Positions 22,011-35,533 are shown, counted from the first letter of the stretch. The stretch is 64,000 nt of DNA from Spodoptera frugiperda (GCF_023101765.2 NC_064237.1:3773501-3837500); one strand, 5' to 3'. The notes: generated by a model not told the origin, from the letters alone. Numbers and translations are program-made.

Positions 22011-25000
22011 GTGCGTGATTATACCCGTGGTTGTTAAAATATTTAGGTTGTTTTCGTTTTAAAAATGCTTTATTTATATACATAAAAATTCTAATATTAT
22101 AGTATATTAATATTTAGGTAATTTTATCTTATTAGAAGCGAGAATTAAAATATATAATTTAAAAAAACCACCAGTTCTGTTACTAGGAACCTATTAGGTA
22201 CCTGATAATAAATCTCAATATTACGGCCTTAAATGACCTTACTTTTCACTATCAATCACAACATATCAGTTTTAACAGAATCACTTGTCGCTCTTGCGAT
22301 CACTGGACTAACAGTTACTTATTTTTATTTATTTATGTAAAAGAGATTCGCTTGACAAAAAATAAGATGATTTATTTATGAATAAAACATTCCAATCCAA
22401 CCACTTCCAGATAGATGAACTTAAGTGAACTCTCTCGTCAAAAAAACTAAATCAAATGACGCTATCTGTTTTTTTCGCTCGCATTTTTTTGTTCTATCAA
22501 TTTTTGATTTCGATTTATTTATACAATTTATTTCGTTATTACATTAATAGTACAATGTTTCCATCTATGTGCATTTCATGCTATTCGATACAAACATAAT
22601 TTCATTTTACTACACCACTTATAAAAGTGATTTACAAATCCTTATCCGCGACTTACGACCGGCCAGCAAATAAATAATTACTTTATGTGAATATCAGTAA
22701 CTAATTATAATGTGAAGTGTTTACAGAAGCTGATTTCATCTTATTTTATATTAGTTATATTAATTTATTTATCATTAGTCGCTCGTTATCGTTAATTTTT
22801 TCAAACGTTAATGTGCAAACTCATGAATATTTAATTTGATATTTTTAAATATGTAATAAGATATTATTTATTGATACTATTAAGTTGGAAGATATTAAAA
22901 AGGAGCCTAATTAAACCATTAATTAATTTTAGAATGTGGGTTGCAAGAGACAGCAATCCGGTGACTCTGGATGTAATTTGTAGAAAAGAAAAGATTTCTC
23001 GACTTATTCTATTGATTTTGTTTTTACTTTTATTGACTTTTATTTATTGATATTTACTTGCAATGATATTTAATAACCGTAAGTGATAAAAATCAATCTC
23101 TTTTATGTCTAAAAACAACCCTTAATAAGGAATTCTCCTCCTTGAACGTTCTAGTATATCCACAATAAGTCCAACTCTTGTTCATCACGCTTATTGTTTC
23201 ATTATGTTATAACTGAATACTGAACTGATTGACATTTTCTAACACCTTTTATATAACTGTATGCATTACCAAATAAATTTGAATTTGACTTTAATATCGC
23301 TTTAAGTCGAAACACGTTAAACAGGGCCTTAAATCTTACACAGTTCGAAATCAAAAACGAACTTGAGCACTCTACTCTTGCAAATATACGAGGAACCTGA
23401 TAGATGACGTCTCACGTCCCACGAGTGCAGCACTAACACTAAGTGAAGCTATCGGGTCGCATTGTGAGACAGGGGCGCAATCTGGCGCCCGCTAATGGCC
23501 CGGTATGCACATTACCACTGATTAACTGCGCCGGCGCCCACCGCTGCTAGGGTTACCAACGCCTTGCTTTAATGACTTCCAATACTTCCAATGTTTGTTA
23601 TTTATTGATCGTTTGATGGGCTGCAAGGGTTGGAACGTTTAATTTTAAAAAAGTAATCGCAGAGTATTTCTATTGTGTAACCTAATTATAGGTTCAATTA
23701 ATTCATTTTATTATTGGCGTTTTCACCTACTTTAAACCTATTTAACCATAATTAATAACTCATTTAAGGCAATAGGCAGTTGTCAGTCCTGTTATTTATC
23801 TTATTGTTATACAGGGAGGGCTTTTTATACGAACAAAATCAAACTATTCCAAATACATCACACAGATCAATTTCACCTACCTACTTACCAGACAGCCCTA
23901 AATGTAGCGAGTGCGCAACCGCACATGATCGTTTCGATGCGCGCGCGCAAAGATTAATAATGACGAATAGTTAAAGATAATAGCTAGTTAACTTGGTTAA
24001 TCTGTTTCATTTTAATCTTGTTACCTACTTGTTGCTAACACATTACCATGAGAATGCGATCTTGTATCTTTAGCTTAACTTAAGCAGTTAAAGTTACTGT
24101 GAGAATTATTGTTAAATTAGTGCTGTTGGTGCACGCTCATTGTTTTTACATTTTCGCTTTAATTAGTCGTCGTAAAACATAGATTGGAACAGATAAATGC
24201 CGTGGAAGGCAGAGTTATCATAATTTAAGTGTTATGGAGTAGCAGGTAGACCTGTTGCCATGAACGTAGTACAATTCTGACCTCTACGCTATTATTAACA
24301 ACTTCTAAAATCCTGAAAACCTGTCGGAAGATACTTTCTGACCTTTTATTTCCAACAAACATTTTTTCTAGGTGTAACATGACGGTTCTTAGTACCTAAT
24401 GTACAGTCGTCGGCTCTCGTCAAAGCAATGTTTAGCACTTACAGTCAGAGATTGTGCTAGAGATCAAGACAATTATGCTAAGCACAGACAGTTGGCCACC
24501 CTGTCACCCACCATAACTACTAGGAATTTATTACAAGCTATTAAATGACAAACATCTAATAAACATGGGCTTAAAACCTTAACTATTCAAAGTTTGCGAC
24601 GTGTAAACGTAAAACACGGGTCAAAGCTCGTTAAATCTCTATAAGAATAAAATACATAGCTAATAGGGACGTCTTCAGTATAATATTATAGCTTATTATT
24701 GCATAATTTATTGTCTTTATTTGCTGAAGATAATCAAAATTTAAACAAGCAATAAACGTACATAAGTACATATCTTTACGGCTTTGGAATATATGTAATT
24801 TCAATTCTTGGGTTGGTTTTATTAAGTTTACTGTACTCGTACATAGACTATTTACATACATGAATACGTTAAATGGTAAGTTCTTATTGCAGATAAGTAC
24901 CGTAAGTAACAATAAAAATAATATGTATATTTAAAACGATTTGCGCATAAAACCATACATGTCAAGAATACAAAGTGAAGCAAGATGCAATCTCTATTAC

Positions 25001-27159
25001 ATTTAATTCACATGCACCCAGATTACGCCAGGACATGACAACCGAAAGGTGCATAATTACTGAGTAGAGGCTCCCATCGACTGACGTCAGATCACCTCCG
25101 ACCAATCAATCAGCGACCGCGGAATTACTTGTAAACACCATCATTACACGTTGTTTTATTCAATAACCCAACAAAGTACTTAACTACTAGCAATCTAAAT
25201 AAATTCGATGTAATGAGGTAATGACGTGAATTAAACAAAGCTCTTTTCTTTTCCCCTGCCTACCTACGAGAGCTTAAAGTAATTTGGCAAAAAAATATTA
25301 CCTACGATATAATAATTGGTAAAAAAATTGCAACAGTAATTTACTAGTGCGTGAAATTATAAAATAAATTATGGATAATGGCGGCATGAAATAGAAATTT
25401 CAAGTAGGTCTTTCTTAGCTTTTTAAATCTATTACTATTTCTGTGTTTGTGATGTTTTCTAAATAAGTAGCGTGTGTCTAACTAGTAACAAGAATGCTGA
25501 GCATCTCGTGATAACTTTACAGGTGTTTCTTTCACAGGAATAGGAAGGAATTTCACTTTCGACGAAATTAGTCAACGGAAACTGATTACCTGAATAAGAC
25601 ATTACCAGTAAAGCATATATCCAAACTTTAGGATACATTTATCCTGAAAGTAAAAATACTTTAATTAAATCTGAATGAATTGTTAAGTAACTAAAACTGT
25701 TGATGTTTCAAAAGTACCTAAGTAATATGTACATATTTGTGGTTTAATTGGAATAAATGATTTGAAATTGAATCAAAATAATGGTCACATTATATCGGCA
25801 ACGTAGGTATAAATTATTTCAGACATGTGTAGATACAATTCTAAATAAATTCTTCACCTATATCACATTAGGATTTAAAATTGCATGTACACAAGTAATG
25901 GTTGTCTGACCCATCGCTCGCAATCGCGATAGTAGCCGATTAACCTCAGTTAACTCTAATAACTCCCACCGTCTGATTAACGAGCAGCTTAAACTTAGTT
26001 TAAGTAGTTCCTCAGCCATTCCCAAGTCATCATGAAAATAAAACTTATGAAATGAATAAAGTAACTTGAGAATAACGATAATACGTTTTATCGCGGGGAT
26101 CGGAGCACCGGATCGCGAAACGAGTGGTTAACACGCCGCTGAAGTAAGATCAACAATAATTTTTATATCTGATACTGTCTGCGTTAGACTTAGATTGGTT
26201 TAATCAAATCATAAACTGGATCGGTTTCCTTGAAGAGCTGTATTGGTATCTGTTTCTCAACTATAAATTGACATTTATGATAATCTTCTTAAACCTATAC
26301 CTAAGTAGTAATGAGTAATAAAAAGTACGCGTGTAAACTGGAAAATAGTTCAGTGTAAGAGCCACATCATTTAAAAACTGTGAGTACAACCTCGACACGC
26401 TTCGTTACCGCTCATTTCTGCAACTTGTATTTTGGAACGTGGAAAATCGGTGTGTTTAAACATTAAACAAACAAACAAAGGGCTTCGAGATGCGACACAC
26501 AATTAATCAAAGCACGCTTTCTTTGTTTTCCAATTTGACTTAATTTAAAATTTCCGCTTATTAGAACTGAGCAGACGGCGCGGCCACCACATGCACGTAT
26601 CATACGAAACTAGAAAGCGTGCAGCGAACAATTAATTCGACATGTTATTGTACATGACATTGTTATATCTGATTTTAGTATTGTTACGTTACGTACTCTC
26701 TAAGTCTCCACCTGTGACTATCGGAACATCTAAACAGAATCTTGTTTTACTCTTAGCGTTAACCAGATTATATTGAAGAAAATTAATGAATGAAAATTAC
26801 GAACAATGTCTTAAACACAGTGTAGTGCAACGCAATAGCTTGTTAGTAGGTAATGTGTTATGATTTATGAACACAACAACATATTGAGATTGTTAAGTAA
26901 CCGTTTTTGATTATCATGAAACAACTGAAAGCTCGACTGTTCCGTTTTTTAATTTAAATTTTGTACTTTTCAAGGTGAGTAAGTTCAGGTAGCTTTGTGC
27001 TTCTTCACTCATTAAATATGATTATTATTGACATATTATTCGTACTTCCTCCCACATTCTTCTGTATATACCACTGGATACTGGACTTCTGAATCTGAAC
27101 CGTTCTCAAGACTAGACAGAGCCTAAGCAGACAAAGAAAAATAAACCACCAGTTGCAAT
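22011..27159. other. gene-poor AT-rich stretch
   Basis: I see no supported gene. A GC-rich patch near 23440-23560 includes GGGCGC-AATCTG-GCGCCC (23473-23490), a 6-bp GC hairpin. A second GC-rich patch lies near 26090-26150. The 93-codon minus-strand frame at 24631-24912 is AT-driven (Ile, Leu, Tyr rich) and looks like chance. Confidence 0.4.
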
Positions 27160-27228
27160 GCCCTTAATTGTTACTGGATATTAATAGGCGTGACTTCATA
27201 TTAATAACAATTAACGTCCAATAAGGGC
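27160..27228. repeat. 69-bp imperfect inverted repeat, MITE-like
   Basis: GCCCTTA at 27160-27166 is perfectly inverted at 27222-27228. Inside, TAATTGTTA (27165-27173) is inverted at 27205-27213, and TATTAATA lies near both sides of the centre. Ends and centre pair while the rest is gapped, as in a small degenerate foldback element. No second copy was noticed in the window. Confidence 0.4.
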
Positions 27229-28685
27229 CGTGTGAACAGTAAACTATGGCAAAGTTTAAATCAATCAATAAGGTGCATGGAGTATTTATACGAGAGGTCT
27301 GACGTGACCCGCTGTAATTACAATACGACTAGCTCGACTCATACAAGTACGTGCATACTCGTTCTAATCTAATATAATGGATAGATTATTAATTACCTAC
27401 TAATTGCCTTTTTAGTTAATTATTTGCAGTGAAATTATTTATGTGTTAGATGGCTAAAATATTGAGTAACAATTATAAAATGTTGTATTGTTTAGTTGGA
27501 TTGATTTTAATAAAATTATTAAAAAATGTGATTAAGTATTAAAACGATGCAGTAAGTCAAAATGTTTTCGAAAGAACAATAAATAATTTTCTTTACCTAC
27601 TGGTAATAGATTTGTGAAGAAAAACATGGGAAGATTGAGGGCATAAAAGGCACTTGATCCCCAATGAGATCAAAAGTGTACTCAATGGACCACCTCACAA
27701 ATTCACAAAAAGGCTGTAGTAGATTTTCGAACACCAGTATCTATTAACTCAATGAAAGCAAAAACGATATCAAATTTGTTGCCAACATTTTTGCACACGC
27801 TAGTACCTTCCTCACGCATATATAAGGAAAATACCGTGAATGTTACCATGAAGGCTTGAACACTTTGCTCAGATGAAGGGGAAAGCGTTTGAAATCTGTT
27901 CACATGACTAATCATTTACTAGAGCACGCTAGCCATTGCTTCAGTTACGACACATCCATTAATGATCGAGATCAGGGTACTCTTATGTTGCTATGGCAAC
28001 AGTTTATAGTGACACGGAGTTGCTGTATAGGAAATACAACGTTATTCGAATAGTTTTATGGTTCTCATTAGTTAAACGTTACTTACTTAATTGTGTCTAC
28101 ACAATTTACACAAAAGTCGTAATTATTGATGGTCATCAGAAGTGAGTGACTTATTTAGAGTAAGAAAAACATTTGGAGAATGGACCTTTACTATGCCTGA
28201 TGCCAAATGCACACAGTATGGTATAATATTTTCGTATATAGTTCTCAAAAAAACTTCAAGTAAACTACTTGAGCTGTACCTAATGAGTAAATAAATAGGC
28301 CTTCAGCAATTAACTGTTCTCACAAGACATACATTTTTGCCCCAAGCTTACTTTACTTTTCAACGTCTAAGTGTAACGATAATAAATATAATCTACTTAT
28401 TTACTGATCGTTAATACTACTACGGATTAAAAACCTGCTCAATATATTGTAGTACAAAAATTATGGGTTAACTGGCTTAACAAGTTCGTAATAAATGGCG
28501 CCAGATGCAGAAAAGATATCATAGAGTTTACTATAAAAGTATTTATTTTAATACAAACTGTTATTAGTCATAATTATGTTGAGAACAATGGCCCGTAGGT
28601 TTACTATCGTTAACTTAGGTACACATCGCTTTGAGCCCGCGGCGCGTGATTATTTTTCATGAATGATAAATATACCATAGCGCTG
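27229..28685. other. non-coding stretch
   Basis: AT-rich. The 70-codon minus-strand frame at 27703-27915 is unsupported. Nothing else is recognisable. Confidence 0.4.
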
Positions 28686-28800
28686 TTATACCTCTAAGAG
28701 ATCGACAGATGTCCATTTACATAACACACGTAATATCATGCTCTTTATCCCCTTAAGGGATAGACAGAGGTGCACTTGTTAAGTATACATATGTGACACC
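28686..28800 (+). repeat. tandemly duplicated dispersed-repeat fragment
   Basis: Two diverged units lie head to tail. TTATACCTCTAAGAG-ATCGACAGATGTCCA begins at about 28686, and TTATCCCCTTAAGGG-ATAGACAGAGGTGCA at about 28745. I count about 25 of 34 positions identical. The second unit matches a common moth repeat with TTATCCCC...GGGGTAGGCAGAGGTGCAC. It lies about 70 bp before the Helitron. Confidence 0.55.
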
Positions 28801-28868
28801 CACTTTATGTTCGTTGCTTACAAGAAGCGACATAATGTACTAGACGTAATTGTATAAAAAGTGCCACA

Positions 28869-29233
28869 TCTTTATATATATAATTCTTCTGTAAGTGTGT
28901 ATGTCACTGAACTTCTCTTAAACGACTGGACCGATTTTGATGAATTTTTTTCTGTGCGTTCAAGGGGATCTGAGAATGGTTTAGATTCACAATTTTGTCC
29001 GCTGGACAATGTTTTTTTATTAAATTTTTAATTTATTAGTAGTTGATTTTAGAATGTTTTACATTGGACTCATCAGACGGCGCTACCATCGCAGTGTCAA
29101 ATATTAATGACGTTAGATATTGTCATAACATTTGAATAATAATTTTCATCAAAACGGTCCAGAATGTTTTAGCTTATTAAAAAAATTCAAATTAAAGACG
29201 TGTAGACAGGACAACGTCTGTCGGGTCCGCTAG
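28869..29233 (+). mobile_element. non-autonomous Helitron, 365 bp
   Basis: It begins TC (28869) followed by TTTATATATATAATTC. It contains CTGGACCGATTTTGATGAA, and ends GTCGGGTCCGCTAG at 29233. A hairpin lies 7 nt before the CTAG: GACAG (29205-29209) with CTGTC (29218-29222). The flanks are A and T, the classic Helitron insertion between A and T, without target duplication. The AACGTCTGTCGGGTCCGCTAG-type end is one I recognise from lepidopteran Helitrons. It has no coding capacity. Confidence 0.7.
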
Positions 29234-29455
29234 TTTATTTATAAAGTTGAATCTATCCCAAAAACTACTTTTGTACATTTTTATTTATTAATTTTCAGCT
29301 CTATCTTACTTAACAAATAAATACTAATGAATCTCACCTTATTGTTACTCGTTCCAATATTCTTCAGTCGTTACTGGCCGCTAAGTTCGTCGCAACTGAA
29401 ACAAACATACATTATTTTTAATAATTTAAATATAAGTATTCTTATATTGGCGTTC
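29234..29455. other. short non-coding stretch
   Basis: AT-rich sequence following the Helitron. Nothing recognisable. Confidence 0.4.
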
Positions 29456-29500
29456 CAGTCTCTGCCTGCCCTCCATGGGATACAGGTGTGATGTTATGTT
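29456..29500 (+). repeat. dispersed-repeat scrap, family C
   Basis: CCAGTCTCTGCCTGCCCTCC-ATGGGATACAGGTGTGATGTTATG. Similar blocks are at 35775-35818 and 50410-50455 (TCTCTGCCTATCCTCATGGG). All three share CTGCyTnCCC, then a GGG(A/T) block, then a CAGGyGT- or GCATGATG-type end, in the same orientation. The consensus is frequent in moth introns. Confidence 0.5.
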
Positions 29501-32084
29501 GTAAACGTGCTAATGAGATATTATAACTTATGAAGAAATTAATCAATTCAATAATAATACATCTTTCTACATATATTAATTGTTTTTGTGCCTTTACTAG
29601 CAAATTATTCCTTATAAGTGTCATTTAATTGTGGTTCGACCATTACCAGAAGTGATAAGTATTGAATTATACTTTGATGGCACATAAAAGACCAATATAT
29701 CATATTGGAGAAATCATTTTATTACATACCAGATATTATTTGTCCAGATAATGTGTAATATAATTGATCATCAGTACTATAACAATACTATGAATTCTCT
29801 GTGCGGAGAGAACTAAAAGTTAGTTTTATCGGTTTCATTATGATTTAACCGTACATTTTATTGGTGTTCGCCGTTTTCAGAAATTTGTATAATCAAGCTC
29901 TTGGTTGTACCGTAAGTTAGGTGGGTGGCAGTAAACGTTTACGATTTATGTGTACTTTTAGTTACGGGTAGGCTGTGGAAGTATTAGAGTTTAGTACGTC
30001 GATGTGGGCAGTTTGATTTCCGAAGCAATTCTTGGGTAATTATCTTTTAGTTACTCTTCCGGACGTGGGGTAAGTGTTTTTGTTATATCAATCGTCGTAC
30101 TGATTGATAGCGGTATCGGCAAATCGTATAGCGGTGGAATTTACCATATATACCTACTACTGGATATCTCTGTGGCCATTACTAAAACCAATGAAAGTAT
30201 AAATATTTAATAAAATGTTTAATTTGAACGTCACATTAGTATAACAGTATCGTCTCAAGTAAACGATCGGTTTCCTAGGTACAAGTAATTCCACGACACT
30301 CACAACGTATCCATAAAACCCGATTTCGCAGTGAATTATGGAGGTTCGATGTGTGTGACACGGAACTATCCAGCAGGAGTACAGGACCTCACTTACCATT
30401 GAAAAGACAGGCCGCATGCTGCATGCACCGCCTTGCATTTTACGACCACGTCTCAGATCACCGTGGGACCATAATCTTACACTTAAATATGTGAATATGT
30501 GAACCCAGATTTGTATTCATTAATATTCCCCTCACGGGTCCGTGAGGTATATGACACTTCGGTCTCAATAGATACAGTTATCTATTCTATTTGTTATCTT
30601 GTTTCTCAATATCTTTGACGATATATTATTTTACTATTATTTTTGTCGTAAATAATATGTGAATGTATGTAATAAAATAATGTTTTAATAGCGCTGGTGT
30701 AGTAAATTGTCAATTGTAGCTATAAACTTAAATTAAATTGGTATGTTTCATTTAAAAGAAAGTCATTAATCTATCATATTCATTATTTGATGCATAAAAA
30801 TATCCAGGATATAATCTTATTATCATTATCTTTATCTTAATATGAAATCAATATTAAAGGTTGATATAAATATCATTACCGTAGTACCGAGAAGTGAGTT
30901 AAAGAAGAAATGAAAAGATTTACGATTTTTCTTTTATTTATAATTGAATACGTTCAGAGATTGTGATAAGTTTTATAATTATTACGTAATGATGACAGCG
31001 TGGCCATATTATACGAGACTTTATGGTTTACAAACATATAATTATGACCAATATGCCTGCTGTATGGCCTTGTAATTGCAGTTTATGCCTCGCTTCCGTT
31101 TGACGCTCGTTAAGTCGAGCGAGCGGCGAATTTCTTACTCTCATCGCGATCCCATCTAATAACTAATAAAAAAACATGTTTATATCTGATTGTTTGTTTT
31201 ATACTCGCTATCTCAAGCTACTACAAAGATGGTGATGAGTTTTATGATTATTTTTAAACTATCGCCACTTCCGCCGCGATACTGAATTTCTGCATGATAT
31301 GTAATGATGAGCACTCTATGACCTCTACAAGCATATTAGTATAGCATGTAATGAAAAAATTGTAGGAAATATCTACTATTTATTACCTAACATCAAAAGC
31401 TACACCTTAAATAACGGTAATTTCAGTAACCTACGTTTAAAACTAAATTCGCTGTCTAAAATAAATGAGTGAAAACTCATAAGTCAGTAACTTCTTATTA
31501 GTGTTTAATAACCTAAACAATAAACTTAAGCTAGAAAGTCGGTAAAACATAAGCAACCCTAAGTTTAACTAACCGAAATCTCAAAGCAATTGCAGATTTA
31601 CTGCAAATAGGAACATTCGCGTTAAACCATCAGATATTATAACAATACATTCCTCGAGCTAACTGTTAAATTAACCTTTACAGATAGCAGTTAAACTCAA
31701 TTTGCTATCATGTAGGTTTAAATATTCAATCAGTTGAACCGGAATCCTTACTAAATAGGAAATAGTTAACAATGTATGGACCACGGAGTTGGTGGGGTTG
31801 CAGCCTCGCAGGCAAATCAAACGCGATATTCTGGTACTAATCTATAACTGAGAGCAATCTATTCAGATAAGATAGGAATAAATCTTATGCCAGCCTGGAA
31901 CCCATTAGTGGTTACCGGTATGGATACAATGGGCATCGACGGGAATCGATATTGCCAGTGGAACGGTACGTCCAGTACATCCACGGCTACGAAGGTATGT
32001 GAGGAACGGCATTTTCAATTTGGAGATCTACCGAGGAATTCGTTATAAAAATCATTCTAATGAAATAGGTTAAAAGACTATAAG
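29501..32084. other. gene-poor stretch
   Basis: AT-rich. The 93-codon minus-strand frame at 30157-30438 falls in a GC-richer patch and has three cysteines near one end, but no domain or splice signal. I do not call it a gene. Confidence 0.35.
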
Positions 32085-32226
32085 GTATCATCCGTCAATC
32101 AGGCTGAAACTACTGAACGGATTTTGCTGAAATTTTGTATACAGACAGGGTATGAGCTGACTTAGGTGACAGGATAGGATTTTTAGAACCCATGAGAACG
32201 TGGGTGAAGTCGCTGGTATAAGCTAG
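32085..32226 (+). mobile_element. decayed Helitron-like 3' end
   Basis: It contains CTACTGAACGGATTTTGCTG, then AAATTTTGTATACAGACAGG, and ends GAAGTCGCTGGTATAAGCTAG at 32226, followed by T. CCCAT/GTGGG at 32189-32204 can form the subterminal hairpin. The text matches the usual 3' half of lepidopteran Helitron-derived repeats, which end in a GAAGTCGC...AGCTAGT block. The 5' end is not defined. Confidence 0.5.
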
Positions 32227-32900
32227 TTCCACATACAATTAAGTGGATAAGGTATTTAATTATTAAGAGATGCAACTAACACGTAGTTAACATATGAATG
32301 TATAAATTTAATGTATTTACCTAAGTTTCTTAGCATTATGAACTCTACCTACTACTTCGAACGGCAGTCAATAGCTAGAAACATCGTAAAATTGTTCTAT
32401 AAACGGTCTTTCAAGTATGTCTTTCTGTTACAATTAACATTTCATTTTATTTTATTCATTTCCTATTTACATAAAATGTAGAAGTGACTTCCTTTCTATT
32501 CTTTAGATATTTATTTCGTTTCGATTAGGGTTAGCACTAAGTTGAAGGGACGACGATAGCGTTCTAAATACATAGGTAATATTATTTTGTAATGGAGTTA
32601 TATTACACAGTCGAAAATACTAGTCTTGGAAACTGATATTTGCACGTAGTTTCGTTTGGTACCATAAAACATTTTTTGATAATTTGGAAACTGGAAAATT
32701 GGTATTTTATGCCTTTGCAAGGTCATACCATAGGCCAATACTTAATCAACGTATACACCATGAAATTTGTTTAATTATTAGATTTTCTGCAAAATTTTAA
32801 TTACCGTATAGTGCGTCATGTATCGGTTAATGTTACGGTAATATAAAAACGAAGGCCCAGACATTGGAATTACCTTTATCGCACTAATACTTATTATTAC
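32227..32900. other. non-coding stretch
   Basis: AT-rich. Nothing recognised. Confidence 0.4.
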
Positions 32901-33112
32901 CTTGAAATCCAAATCAGTTATGCCGCTAGTTTTATCGATATACGTGTGTATTTTTACTATGTGCGTCAAACTCATAGTACCTAAATATTTTATTTCATTA
33001 AGTAGTGATTCAAGTGTTAATTGTCCTTTTATTTTCATCATTATCATATCAGCCACAAAACGTCCCCGTTCTCCTTCAATGACTTCGACATCGGCGGTAG
33101 TTGTTCGTTTTA
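32901..33112 (-). CDS. possible internal exon, unidentified
   Basis: It lies inside a 116-codon open frame (32778-33128) and is bounded by a plausible acceptor (CTTACTTAAAG, AG at 33113-33114) and a donor (AAG|GTAATA, GT at 32899-32900). The 70 codons between are of mixed composition, with VEVIEGERGRFVADMIMMK, LTLESLLNEIKYLG and TYIDKTSGITDLDFK. This looks more protein-like than the Ile/Tyr-rich frame after the donor. There is no recognised domain, and no neighbouring exon has been matched. A frame of this length can arise by chance about once or twice in a window this AT-rich. Confidence 0.2.
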
Positions 33113-33128
33113 CTTTAAGTAAGAACAA

Positions 33129-35219
33129 CTTCAGTTAAGTACATCTGCTTTTCACTAGTTATATTGTCAGTTTCATAACACACAGGAGTTTAGTTACGAG
33201 TTATGTAATTACAATTACAATTGTATGGAGTAAGCCTGGAGAACGAACATATTAGTTCGCGCTTAGCTATTTTCTTTGCAACCATCGAACTTATGAATGA
33301 GGTAAAAAGGTTCATTAACAACATTACGGTCTATAGAAAAATGTAAAGAGAAATGCCTAGGACTGGTAAATACGTACTGAATAAACTTAAATAGTACATA
33401 GCAGTAAGTCAACACTGAATAGGGGAGAGGCGGCTTCGATATCATTGCGATCCTAGCTAACGGTGCCGCGGATACTAGGCGCGCAAGCGTGTAAGGAGGT
33501 TCTAATTGCAATATTTACATTTAAATCGAGCGCTTTCGTTGTTCAGTTGTTGGTCACAAACCGATGTTAACATGGCCACTGCACGCGAAGGTACCGACCG
33601 AGATTTATCGATATTCTCCACGACTGCCACTGACCCACTAACTATACATTGTAACACAACTGGTATTCGTCTAAACCTTACTTCTGTAAACTTTATGCAT
33701 CCTTGTTATACAAAGTTACTAAGCAAGAATCTATTTTGTAAAATGAAATAAAACATTTCTGGTTTGCTATGTAATTTCCTGAAATGGTCATCCTCATCAC
33801 GTATTTGCATGCGTCCATTTAGCTGTCCAACAATATCTGAATCCACTAGCCACAGTCAAGTAAGATAAATGTTATACCTGCATTGTTCAATTTTTCATCG
33901 TTCTTTAGATTCACACACTGAGAGACATGTTCGCGACGGCAACGACAAATCGCTGCTTGTAATGCGACATGTCGACAAATCGCAGCGCTGACGCTATCAC
34001 ACAATCGCAGTGTCGAGATCGTAAATTAATATGCTACATGGAGGAGCGTTTTAAAAATGGCTTGTAGTCTTTTTCACAATGAAGTATGGTTACAATATGA
34101 ACGTGAAAAGATTCAGTTTATTTATTACAATGTAGATGTGTATCGATATCGATGATTACAGTCAATAATATCGATGGATTTACCAATATAAGGAAAAGGA
34201 TAAGGCAGTATTAATTACAAGATTCACATAATAACCCTTAATTATTTACCGATTAAAATTTAAATTGAAATGCATATTAATTAGTTACTTTATTGCACAA
34301 ACATTCCTAAAGTGTTTCGAATAATAACTGTGTTAGCTCAGTAGCGCACCTTGTAATAAATTGACCGGTCAGCGTGAATCGTGCGCCCCCCGGCGAGTGC
34401 GACCAACGGGAGCTACGGCTGAGATTTATATCTTCGATCTAGCAAACTATCATAGAGGAGTAAGTTAATAGAGTGCGAATGTATAAACTTTACGATCCAC
34501 AGGTGCTGCAAGGACATGCTTTGACAATATTTGTGTAGAACTACTCATCTGATACGCTCTTCAATGTTTATTCATCAGTGAATTATTAAAACTAGTGGTC
34601 ACCTAGTGGTCGAGAAATTCGACCATATACGATTTAATTTACAATACCACTTAACATACGTTCAAGGATAATTTTTATTTAACTCAAACTCAAACAAACT
34701 CTTTTATTTAAACTCTATTCATATGACACGTGAGAATATCATCGCAATGTCTATCGATTTTGACGTTTTGTCAAGTACGATCAGATACTGTGCATGTGTG
34801 TGTAATGTTTTATTTATTGATTTAATGTACTTTATAAGCATTATTTTTGAAAAATATTAGCGTTCTGTACTTCTCCTACACATAAACTATAAGTGTACCA
34901 AATTTTATGCTCTTACGTCCGCGCAATTTTCGTAAAAAGCGGTCCAAAATTTTTGCATCACGTATTAATATATAGATAGTTCAGTTTCATTTCCTACCTA
35001 GGTTAATTGATTTCTTGCAGATCTTAAGAATCACGTAATCAAAACCGTAACCGTAACGAAATTTGACGCATTAAAAACTATACGTCGGCATATGAAATAA
35101 TGAATACACACAGCTAGCAGTTGGTAAAAACAAGAGCAAGAAACGACCTACACTTAGTTGTTCAGTGTTGTTCGTTAAGCCTATCAAGGAACGACATTAT
35201 CATCGCACAGGCCGTCATA
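33129..35219. other. non-coding stretch with small structured patches
   Basis: CGACAAATCGC occurs twice with a 30-bp period (33943-33953 and 33973-33983) in a GC-richer patch. Frames at 33263-33751 on both strands overlap each other and are unsupported. Another GC-rich patch lies near 34370-34430. Confidence 0.35.
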
Positions 35220-35533
35220 GGGCCTCTAGATTTATATCCGAGTCGAAGTTGGACGTAATATGTCGGCATTCCGGCGGCAATCTATCGCTAGTCACTAGCC
35301 GCTACCGCTCAGCCGCCGCGCCCGCGCCGGCAAACTAGACACTTGTCAGTCATTTACACTTCATTACATTTATGTAACTCCTCACTGCGAACGTATCATT
35401 TTACGCATCATTTTTAAGTGTTTTTTTACTTTTTGTTCAACACTTTAACCCGTCGGAAACTCATCACTTTTAATACATTAGTTTTACTCGCATTTGTGTA
35501 GTTGAGTACTATTAAACCAATTATTCTAGTAAC
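35220..35533 (+). promoter_or_regulatory. candidate promoter and non-coding first exon
   Basis: A GC/CpG-rich island (CAGCCGCCGCGCCCGCGCCG near 35311-35330) is followed by TCAGT at 35346-35350. TCAGT is the arthropod initiator, and would place the start at A35348. The next 185 nt are AT-rich with stops in all frames, as in a 5' UTR. They end at AAC|GTAAGT, a consensus donor with the GT at 35534-35535. No TATA box and no clear downstream promoter element was seen. If real, this would start a plus-strand transcript whose next exon is unplaced. Confidence 0.35.

Noticed and set aside
21947..22020. tRNA gene
   Set aside because: Only an A-box-like 5' half is present; there is no B-box or acceptor pairing.
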